A stretch of DNA of 64,000 bases, taken from assembly GCF_032854445.1 (NCBI RefSeq), contig NC_088295.1, forward strand, positions 28,321,385-28,385,384, read 5' to 3'. Each line of letters opens with the position of its first letter. Positions within the stretch are counted from its first letter, which is position 1. The stretch comes from Liolophura sinensis. Its lineage: Eukaryota; Mollusca; Polyplacophora; Chitonida; Chitonidae. The notes beneath the pieces were generated by a model. The model was not told the DNA's origin. It did no database searches and saw nothing but the letters and a program-made list of their open reading frames with translations. Both the position numbers and the translations under genes were made by a program. Positions 11,164 through 64,000 of the stretch are shown piece by piece.

Positions 11164-12822
11164 TTTGTCACATTTTTACTGCATTCGACTCAGCCCTTCC
11201 CAAGTCTGCCCATGCTCTCTAATTTTAGTTCCACAAGCTATCGACACGACAAATATCTGCCGCATTTAACACCACGTTTTCCATTCATAGACCGCTCTGA
11301 TTTCCCCAGCAGTCGCTCATGTTCGGTTAACAGGCGACGTATTATGACGTCACAGATAAAACTTGTAAGCCCGCGGATTAGGGGATTTTCCTCCAGGATC
11401 ACCTGCAGCTCACCTTGGATTTGCTTTGGCCGCTATATAGCTCTTGATCCAGATTTTAGGTTTACATGCCTATAGTCCAAACACAAGGCGCCCAGCCTAA
11501 TATCAAAAAACCAATCTGTCACTGTTGTTCCTTCAAAAGTTACACAAAATTATTTGTATTTTTACTTTACGTTCCGGGTCATTTAGAGGATTTTGAATGG
11601 CATTGATATGAATGGGTTGGACTTGGAAGAATAAATAAAGAAAGAAACTATTAAAAACAATTAATTTTCGCCTAAACTATTTATTTATTCCTACCATTAT
11701 TTTAATTTTCTTTTTTTTTCTTTTTAGTTTAGCCAGTTTAGCTCTATATCTACACCTATATATCCATGTACTAGATACTCACTTGAGTTTTGGAGTTACA
11801 AGTAATACTGCAATTCAATTATTGTATGACTTGTTGTTTTTCTGGTTTAATAAACTATGTACTTTTTTCGTCATGTTCCCTTGTTAATGTTTGTTGATTA
11901 ATGAAGCAGGAAGCGATGCGTTCGGAAGTAAAATGATTAGGCTATGCTTAGTAGATTATAAAATAAGCTTTGCTGACTAGCGTTGATTGATAAAATGATG
12001 GATTTCTGTGACAGTATCTATGTACATGTATGTAAGTAAAGAGCACAAGATTTTCTCTATGTGTCTCTCATTTGTGTTATAATAGGTTCTTGTGTAAAGT
12101 TTAGCCTGAGCATGATGCTTGAATTACATCTGTAAGTGTGACAGGCTATCTGTCTGTAAATGTCAAAGAAAGCTGTATAGAGTATGTACCCACATGCAAT
12201 ATAATATTACGCACCGGTACACACTGTCGTGATATTCAAACCACATAGGTCCTATATGTTGTATAAACTTAACTCTGAAGTAGCTGTCTTGATTTGTTTG
12301 GATCGAGTACCGGTATCATAATATCAAACATGTTTGTATGCGTGTTATTTGTGTAATACCTCGATTTTGACCGTGTGCTAATGTAATGTTACACGGAAGT
12401 TTGCACTTTCCTTTTTCTTTTTTCTCCACAGTGGAAGGTCTTAATCCATAATCATTCATTCCTCAATGGAAGAGATTCCCTATTGGACAGCTGACAGTGG
12501 GGCAAACCAAATGATCTCTAACATAGGGGCGAAAGGTTTTGATATTTTATTAGATAAATAGATCCGCGTTAAAACGTAACATCTGAGCCACAGCTATTGG
12601 ATAATATTATTTTAATCAGGATGTTTCTGTTTGATGTGTCACATTTTGCTACGGTTCAGCGATTCTAAAGAGAAGGTGTGTGGCTTCGGACATCCGTCGC
12701 ATAACTGGTGGGAAATGAGGCCGTCCTGGGAAGTTGAAAATAGCATCAGGCTTGACACTGAGGGCTCTTCCCATCATCTGAGGACATCGTTCGTTTATAC
12801 AGAGGTTACAACGCCGTGAAAA
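11164..12822. promoter_or_regulatory. divergent intergenic/promoter region
   Basis: About 1.66 kb between the putative first exon of the minus-strand gene and the malic enzyme ATG. The 11165-11460 part is the more GC-rich half and contains a perfect CRE. No TATA box is convincingly placed. The 5' untranslated exon(s) of malic enzyme probably lie in 12400-12822. Apart from the CRE I see no clear element. Confidence 0.4.
11345..11352. promoter_or_regulatory. perfect CRE palindrome (TGACGTCA)
   Basis: TGACGTCA, the consensus site for CREB/ATF proteins, lies 182 bp upstream of the minus-strand ATG at 11163 and about 1.5 kb from the malic enzyme ATG. Being palindromic it has no strand. An 8-bp exact match is not rare by chance, but its promoter-proximal place makes it plausible. 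Confidence 0.4.
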
Positions 12823-30556
<17,734 letters not shown>

Positions 30557-32462
30557 AGCTCTTGTTAATGTTATTAGTTATGTCTGCTGCTTTTCTGTCA
30601 CAGAAAGTCAGATTATGTTATTATTATCTGAGGGATGAGTGCATCGCTGAGTAGAATATGAATGGATAAAGGGTCTGCTGGTTTTACCACATTTATTTAT
30701 TGATAGTACATGTACATGTACATAAATGAGAATAGACAATATACAATGTGGAGCTTAGAATTGCAATTACAGTGTATTTTGGATGAACAGTACTGTATGT
30801 TTGCAAGTGTTAGAAACAAAAATCTACCATCTCTGAGCATTAAGTAAATCTTGTTAATATTTTCAATTATGTATGGGTTGCTTTTCTTACTGAGAATTGA
30901 AAAATTCAGCATTACACATAATTTATCAAGATTAGACCAATTTCTCCCCTTAGCAATGTTGCCGAACATACTGGATTAAGTCTGTTTTTCATTGTATGTT
31001 TGTTTATACCATTTAGCTTAAATCTAATTTCTTCTTATTCATTTCCAAAGTACACATGAATGTGTACCATAACATACATATAGTTTTTCTTCGTTTCTCT
31101 TATTTATTGTTGTTGCCATACATTAGTGTGGCATATAATGTGCAGTAGGCTACTTTGGCTGCTTTGTTAACTATTAACAATTACATTTAGACAAACGATA
31201 ATACATTCAGGATGTGTTATTTGAATACAAATACTTGAAATGCTATGAAGGTAGGTGCTTAAGAGTTACTGTAGGCCCCTATATTTCCCGTCTACTTTAT
31301 GCTTACTGGTATAAAAAGGGAAATTATTATAGCTGCGTGAACAAGGTGATCAGGAGGTACAGCCTTCTCAACATCCTGTATTAATTGAAAATGATTTTGT
31401 TTTTAGAATTGTATGGTATGCAAGTACACTATTGTTCCAGTGTACCATTAAGGTTGTAGTGGTTCAGACCATCAGTATATTCTTATGGATATACACTTTC
31501 TTTTACGAACCACTGCATGTGATTGTATTTAAATGTAAGCCAGACAATATAGTAGCCAAATATATGATAACAACTTGAATGTTCATAAAGCTAAAAGATG
31601 TATATCTTATTGGTTGACATCATCATAAATTTTTTAGAAAACTTTGTTAAATTTATTACTTTCTACAGTCCATGCTATATATGTAGTAAAGATTTTGTTA
31701 CTGTCAGAAACAAATAGAATATTTGAGATAGTAGAGAGAAGTGGCTACTTTTATAGCGATACAGAAACAAAATTTTGCTTATGCATTGATGTTAAAATTT
31801 TACTATGTAAAATATAAGGCTTTCTTATTTTGACATTACTTTTTCCCTTTATAACAGAAATTAATTTCTTTTATTTTAAAGTGATTATGGTATGATACAT
31901 ATTATGCATAGGTTACACAATACATTTTAGATCAAATTCCATTTTTCGTTGTTTTATTTGGCCAAAATATGTCTCCTTTCTCTTTTGAGAAAAGATAATG
32001 TTTTTGAAATTCATTTTGTCAGTTTGCTATATTTGTATGTGATATTTTAATTATTTTCATGACCAGTATAAATCAGTGTTTATATAGGTTATTGTTTTAC
32101 AGTTAAAACTAAATAATTATTGCATTCCAATACCAGTCATGGTATCAAATGTTAAAGCATTATTGGCATTCCAGTGTACTGTACCCTATTCTGTCATTAC
32201 ATTAGAGCAATCTCTAAAAGAAGCTGCAGCTATGATATCTGTGGCACGGTTTTTGAGGAGTATGTGTATGATGAAAGTGTGGCAGTTAAAGTGTCTGGTG
32301 GATTTGTTCCTTGTAAGGCTGAGGTTACTCTCTAAAAACACATTATTATTATAACTGTTAAATGCAGATTTATTATTTTCAAGTGGATTTTATATTATAT
32401 GTATAATCTTTTCAACCGGTTTTATTTTTATGTTTTAGCTGAATTCCAAGTATCCATATGAA

Positions 32463-32468
32463 AATAAA
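32463..32468 (+). other. candidate malic enzyme polyadenylation signal (AATAAA)
   Basis: This is the AATAAA I found on the plus strand after the malic enzyme stop. It is followed by a T/GT-rich stretch (TTTTTTGTTGTTGTTTTTTG), as expected downstream of a cleavage site. It implies a 3' UTR of about 1.9 kb; variant signals closer to the stop cannot be excluded. Confidence 0.35.
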
Positions 32469-33902
32469 ATCACTGTTAAATTTATCTTTTTTGTTGTTGT
32501 TTTTTGACTTCATAATTAAGCAGATGATCTCGCCATATGATTTACAGCCTCTAGAATATCACTATAGGTACTGAAATCAAGCACCTCTTGTGTAATTCTG
32601 TTCTTTATCTTTCTATTCACTGCTCAGTCTGGGAACTATGGTGTAATAATTGGCTTGTACATTTTGTCTTTCCTATAAGGCCACACCAATTGAAGTCTTT
32701 GTTTTACAGGCAAAATGAAGCGTTTCTTTCACATTCCAGCAATTGTTCCGGCCAAAGACATATTTTACTTGATTTCAACTCCGTACATAAGCAGAAAAAC
32801 CATTAAAATCATTTAGATCAGATAAATACAAAGGTGGATTTTCAATTTTATTTTTATTCTGTTTTTGAATTTGTTAGGTGTCTGTTCACACATTAAATGT
32901 TAAATGAAATTTATGTCTCAGCCCTGAAGAGAAAATATATCTTCTGCTTCTTATAACTGGCCAAAGGCTTAATTCAGGAATTTGTTGTAGAAAATGAGAT
33001 TTGAGATGAGGAAACCATAATATGGCAATTGCAGACATAATAACAGTTGCACAAGTAATGGTACACACAGATCCAACACCCACCCCTCCCCCCCCCCCCC
33101 ACCCCGCCCATTTTTGGTATACTAGCTGCAATTTATCATATGGTTGGCCTGCACACCATTGAAACTGAAACTTATAAATAACATCTTGTAACCTCTTCAA
33201 AATCTGAATGTAAATTAATTAATAAAATGAAAGAAAGCTTTCACTTAATATATGGCTGGGATGAAATTTACTAATAAAGTGTTCATTTGCACCAGACAAT
33301 CTGCTTATAACTCTGTGCATGTTCATAATCAAAAGTTAAATCAAAGAGAACACCAAAATAAAGTATTTATCAGATGAAAGACCATGAAACACTGTCCAGA
33401 AAAATAGTTCGATTCATTTTTTTAGAATTTTTCTAACCGACTTAAATGAAAGGAAAACGCAGGATTTTATGATGGTCTGTTGGGACTCAGATGGTATCAG
33501 CGATGTCACAGTAATATTTATGGCCTGGAATAGTTCGTTTCAAGGTCCATTTGTTGAATGCATTCATAGCTCTAAATGAAGATGCCTTTTGAATGATGAA
33601 AAATACCGCAATCAAGTGGCAAAAAGCTGAATTGACATCGCTGGTCCCAATGTAGTGGGAAAAGGCCAAAGTAGGATCCAAAGGTTGAAATGCATTTTAC
33701 TAGGTCGAAAAATATTGTAAAAAAATAAATCAAACTATTTTCTAGGACAATATTTAACAGACGTTCAGCTGACTTCATACTTCATCTTAGTAGGCTGTGT
33801 TCTTTGCCTTTCATCATTTTACTGAGGTGGATTTTAGTCCGTTTTTCGATTCTTGTCTTGATCCAAACTGACTTTAGCTCTACCCGCAAGTCCGCGCTTG
33901 CG

Positions 33903-33919
33903 CCAATATCCTAGCAACC
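33903..33919 (+). promoter_or_regulatory. CCAAT box overlapping an RFX (X-box) half site
   Basis: CCAATATCCTAGCAACC carries CCAAT and a good right half of an X-box (CC-T-AGCAAC); the left half is degenerate. It lies about 95 bp upstream of the SPAG17 ATG. RFX factors are the established regulators of motile-cilia genes, so the location fits the gene, but a half site alone is weak evidence. Confidence 0.4.
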
Positions 33920-34012
33920 AAACAACTATGGCCGCCAGCTAGCTGGTTTTGGCAAGTGCGTTCTAAATATCGGGAAATAATATGCACTGTTAATCACGTC
34001 AGGTAAACGAAA

Positions 34013-59398
<25,386 letters not shown>

Positions 59399-59662
59399 GG
59401 AGCCAAAGTGATAAAGGTCTTCTGTGCTTTGGAATATCAGTGAATATTTGATATTTGTTGAAATGTCAAATGCTGATGTACCAACCTGTGCTTGATTCCT
59501 GACAATGCTAACTTTATCACCCAGTATGTTACCTATAATGATTACATAAGCTCCATTTGGTCGTCTTTTTAAATTCACAGATGTGAACAACTCAGTTAAG
59601 GCAGGTTCACCTGTCTATACATTGTCAACTTTTACCCAACATTTTATTAAAATGACTGTGAT

Positions 59663-59668
59663 AATAAA
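59663..59668 (+). other. SPAG17: SPAG17 polyadenylation signal candidate 1
   Basis: AATAAA 265 nt after the stop codon, in the sequence GTGATAATAAATTTAC. Confidence 0.45.
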
Positions 59669-59849
59669 TTTACACAAACCATTTATGTGTGTTCCTATTT
59701 TACAAGTGGTAGGTATTTCTTGTGATGTTTCCTTTTATTTATAAACAGAACAGTTTTCGTACAAATTAATTCTTTTTGTGTGTCTCAATCTGTCCAATGT
59801 ACATAGCAGTTTCCTGTTGCTCTGTTTTGCTATGACTAGACTGTGATAA

Positions 59850-59855
59850 AATAAA
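59850..59855 (+). other. SPAG17: SPAG17 polyadenylation signal candidate 2
   Basis: AATAAA in GTGATAAAATAAATGC, about 450 nt after the stop. Either this or the upstream AATAAA at 59663 could be used. Confidence 0.45.
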
Positions 59856-60769
59856 TGCTATTCCAAACTTATTGCCGAGGGAGTTTTCATTAATCCTTGT
59901 GAAAATATGCTTGACACAGAACACCTATTTAGAATGGAGTACGACACTTGCAGATTTGTCACTTGTATGGGTATTAGTAATTCCATATTTTACTTGTTCA
60001 GTTGTCACCCGGTATTAGATAATGCAGTATGCTCACTACTTCGTCTTATTAAGAATATTTACAATTTTTTAAGAATAACGCCCTTATATAACGGCAGTCA
60101 GGATTATGGGTGTGGAAAGCCATCAGCAGGTATCTGTCAAGGTTATGTTGCATCAATGGAAGCTGGATTCAACCTTCAGTCTTACTGACATATTCAAGAG
60201 CTGACTGACTACAGCCAGAGAGATGCTTTAACTTAATGATTAAAATGTTCCAAAACAAATATCAGGTCCCAGGATCACAAAGTAATCTTAGACTTGAGTC
60301 CAACTTTTAACCATTAAACTTTGTTCCTTTCCATGATTTTAGTTCAAATTTGCTTTAAAATAACTTATCCAGAATTTTCATAGGCAAGCAATATTTCCAC
60401 CTGGTTACATAAAAAATAACAACTTTTTAAGATTTGAAATATTTGGCTTAAATCATACAATCGCTTTGAGATCCTGGTGCCTGGTGGGTGTTATGGGCAG
60501 GAGGTATATTCTGTGAGGAAGATGGTACACATGTACCTATTTATGATAGCAGGCACTGCACAAGATAAGTACATGTACACAGATTTGGGGGAGAAGAAGA
60601 GTGTATACACATCATTAAATATCTTTAAAAAATAATAACAAAAAACACATAAATGATGGCAAATGTAGCCTTTATTTCTTAACTTTTGGGAAAAATGTGG
60701 TAATATACAGGATATACAATTCAACCATAGATAATTGACAAAATGTACAGTCTGATCTAACGCTTTAAC

Positions 60770-61212
60770 AACCACCAGAGTTATGTGCCCTTGGACAAAG
60801 GATTATTACTGGTGGCAACACTACTGATGGGAGGTGGTCAGCATTTAGTGACATGCTTGTAATGTTACAAGGTTTAACAGTCACCAGAGTTATGTGCCCT
60901 AAGACGCAGGATTATTGCTGGTGACAACACTGTTGATGGGAGGTGATCAGCATCTAGTGACATACTCAAAATGTTACAAGGTTTAACATTCACCAGAGTT
61001 ACATTGTATGTGCCCTAAGACGCAGGATTATTGCTGGTGACAACACTGTTGATGGGAGGTGGTCAGAATTTAGTGACACACTCAAAATGTTACAAGGTTT
61101 AAAAACTACCAGAATTATGTTCGCTAAGACGCAGGATTATTACTAGTGACAGCACTACTGATGGGAGGTAGTCAGCATTTAGTGACATACTCGTAATGTT
61201 ATAAGGTTTAAC
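60770..61212. repeat. 109-bp tandem array, 4 copies
   Basis: The copies start at CACCAGAGTTATGTGCCC (60773, 60882, 60991) and CTACCAGAATTATGTTCGC (61106). They share GGATTATT(A/G)CTGGTGACAAC and GATGGGAGGTGGTCAGCAT. The third copy has an extra ACATTG-type insert near TTACATTGTATGTGCC. No coding frame runs through. Confidence 0.9.
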
Positions 61213-64000
61213 ACCCACTTCCATTCTTTTCTCCTGGATGTATTTTATTATAAATGAGGTGAGAAGTATTAAAATGAGGTGAGCACTAAGGATATGCACA
61301 TACTATATGCACCGTAGTGAGGTGCTTGAGATATACACTAAGGATACACCAATAGAGCTTTATTACAAGGACAGCTCTATTAATACAGAAAGGTCCACAC
61401 CATGGAGCTGTACTGGTACTTACACTTTACTTAGTGAGATGCTGCGGGTGTAACAAGATTTAACAAAAAAAAACAACAAAATTAAGCCCTGAGACTATAG
61501 ATCTTAGCAAGGTATAAAATGTGTTATTATTTGATGATCTTCTTTACAATTAAAACCTACAAATGAGATACGCGGAAAACGATAATGATCAAATTGTGAA
61601 TCGCATCAACAAAGCTGTAACTACATACAGGAAAATCTAACCCTGGTCACTCGTTCTGTGACTGAATTTATGATATAACTTTGTTGATTGAAAACAGCTC
61701 TAGATCTGTTCATGGTAAATCACATCCAAATTAAAAACAATGTTAAAAATGAATGTACATGTCTTTCATTACAATTAATTACCAGGTGTAAAGACTCCTG
61801 TAAAGACATTGTCCAGGAAAAGTTAATACCCATACATGATGTGTCTCCCCAATATTCCTGCCTTGTGATGAAACAATAACAACCCATAGGTGCATTTATC
61901 TGTTTATTCATGAAACAAGTTCATGTGTGAAAAGTTTCTGCTAGTAAGGGACAAAATTAGCCCTGTATCTTACTTGTGTAGAGCTCAAGTAGAGCAAAAA
62001 CTGAATTTTCTACCTTGGTTAAAATATATTGAGTGTTTCTCAAAGTGAACATCAAATAACATACATGTAGGACACCTGCGAACTTTACAAGTTCTCAAAA
62101 ACATTGTAGCCTGAGAAGTTAGAAGGATTAAGAATTTAATTATCAGATTAAATTTCTAAAAAAAGGTTTTAACCACTGTGAAACAGTGATAATACTAGAA
62201 CTTAAAAATTCTAACAAAATAGAAGGATTAGGCTTGCAGGTGAAGCAGAGTTGCTACTTGGCTACTAAATAGCAAATGAGGAGTATAAGTAAAAATGATA
62301 ATTTGGATACACATGGATGCCCTTGACCATTAAAAAGGAAAACATGATGACAGCATGTTTCATAATGATACTAAAGCTATTCCTGTCCAGGTATTCTCAA
62401 AAAATGTCACATACTATCCTCCCCTTTTGAAACAGAATAAATCTGTTATGTATTAAAATTTTCATTCAAGTCATAACAAAGTTTGCTCGTGCAACATCTG
62501 TTATTTTATTCATCAAAATTACACTAAATATGCACTCTGGGGAGTTGTGCCAACATTTCTCTATTCACAGTTCGGGGTAGCAGCTTGAAACTGCAGTTAC
62601 ACGTGTATGTCAGGTCATCATTATATGGTATACAACCTGTTCATAATTGAAAAAAAAAAAAAACCCATGCATAATAATAACAGCTCACCCTAGGAGATCC
62701 CAGTCTGATTAGTACAACTATAGTCTACAATAACTTAGCACTATCTACAGCATTTTCAGTCACACCTTAGCACTCCTGCCCACTTAGCACTACAGTTTAG
62801 TACATGTATGCACTATAGCCCGAACAGTGATGTGTCTGATGAGCACATTGGCACTAATGTGTCCAGTAAAGGCAGATTCACATCAAAGCATAACCGTCTA
62901 GAAATGCTCGTCACAAACATTAAAGTTTCAGCATGAAAAGTTTCAACATCACAGTACTGTCTCTTTTAGTATAACACTATCACGGCACTATAAGTTATCA
63001 TTGGACTGGTAACAACATCATGATCAACATTACAACTATGTTCCTTGCTTCCTCTGTGAGATGCAGCCCTTCAAATATTCATGTATATATACATATGAAA
63101 GTTACACCTGCCTGGTAATGATGTAAATTAGGCTGTTTATAAAACTAAAACTTTCAGTAAATCATAAGTTCTGATTAAATACTTTACATGGCATTTTTCC
63201 AGAAGTCAACAAGTAAGCAATCTAACAACTCCTAAATGATGTTTTGTTTTGTTTTTTTGCTAAAAAGGAGAAGAAACAAATCTTTGCCCCCCTCCCTATC
63301 CTCTATACTTGTATATACCATTAAAACAATGTAAGTTTCTTGAACGTGGAGATTGACTGGTTGTCGGGTTCACACATTAAAATTTAGTTCCCTAAAAACA
63401 TCAACATTTATGGACCTTTCCCAAATGAAACTAGAACAGTTTGACATAACTTGTCTCATAACTATTTCTTCCACATACAGTGTGGCTTTGTCTGCCCACA
63501 TACCAAGTATATACATGTACATCTTCGGGTATGGAAATAAACAGACTTTCTCTCAAGGACTGAAAACTAGGCATTTCTTTCTTATTTTCCTGTTGCTTTT
63601 CACCGGTATGCAACCATGACATTTGACACCAACAAACTGTAATGATTAATCTTCTCCCTGGCTAACCAAACATCTCTCATGACTTCTAAACTCTAACATG
63701 AATTGTCACATCCCTTCGTAATCTGCATATCTTCATGTCACAAACTTGTCAGCCAACAAAACAAATACATTCCACCCTCATCTGCATACCTTCTCACAAA
63801 GGAAATGACTTTTCTCTGAAATTCCTGCTCTATGTGGACACATTTTCCCACAACATACACAATTTCATGGTATCAGTAAAACAAAATGTAATGAAATATG
63901 GATGAATCAAGTTAGCCCTGGCGGAACTTTTCTCACACCAGTCCATCTTTCCTTCACAATCACTCAGCTGTTCTCATGATCTCCCATGTACTGTAGTGTC

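Larger units (their letters stand above)
30557..34012. other. intergenic region between malic enzyme and SPAG17
   Basis: It includes the presumed long malic enzyme 3' UTR (to about 32490, see the polyadenylation signal) and the SPAG17 upstream region. It is AT-rich, with a C-run at about 33086-33101. No open frame with coding character and no RNA gene is recognised. The last 180 bp before the SPAG17 ATG are GC-richer and promoter-like. Confidence 0.5.
59399..64000. other. 3' UTR and intergenic region
   Basis: The SPAG17 3' UTR probably ends by about 59870. After that I see the 109-bp array at 60770-61212 and otherwise AT-rich DNA with no credible exon, RNA gene or SINE. An A-run at 62650-62663 and scattered TACATGTA words are present. 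Confidence 0.5.

Overview
The window looks like nuclear DNA of a lophotrochozoan animal, most likely a mollusc. The genes are cut by long GT-AG introns, the DNA is AT-rich, and tRNA-derived SINEs end in the 'ATTCTTGAGTA..GCGTAAAACACC' tail that I associate with molluscan genomes. There are no operons and no bacterial, viral or CRISPR signals. Exon boundaries were placed by eye from splice sites, reading phase and remembered vertebrate homologues; no alignment was run.

Layout. (1) About 0.7-11.2 kb, minus strand: an unidentified multi-exon gene. Several exons have clean splice sites and compatible phases, and its 3' end holds a tandemly duplicated two-exon module. (2) 12.8-30.6 kb, plus strand: a complete 12-exon malic enzyme gene (567 aa, NADP-type, no visible mitochondrial leader). 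It diverges from gene 1 across about 1.7 kb of DNA holding a perfect CRE. (3) 34.0-59.4 kb, plus strand: a 38-exon SPAG17/PF6 gene, encoding a central-pair (C1a projection) protein of motile cilia, about 2288 aa once three single-base frame breaks are bridged. An RFX-like half site lies about 95 bp upstream of its ATG. (4) 59.4-64 kb: no gene recognised, one 109-bp tandem array.

The introns carry much of the unusual structure. Malic enzyme intron 3 holds a 22-bp array that is open in many frames, and intron 9 holds a 37-bp array with dyad symmetry and a higher-order pattern. SPAG17 intron 34 is built from two tandem arrays, one made from its own 5' exon/donor and one from its own 3' acceptor/exon start. 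SPAG17 intron 36 is an AT-AC intron with U12-type signals. Elsewhere there is a near-perfect 255-bp palindrome (4.5 kb), a fold-back element with about 200-bp arms (25.3-25.8 kb) that has solo relatives in the window, and several SINEs.

The malic enzyme (cytosolic NADPH and pyruvate supply) and SPAG17 (ciliary motility) have no obvious functional link; their adjacency is probably incidental.
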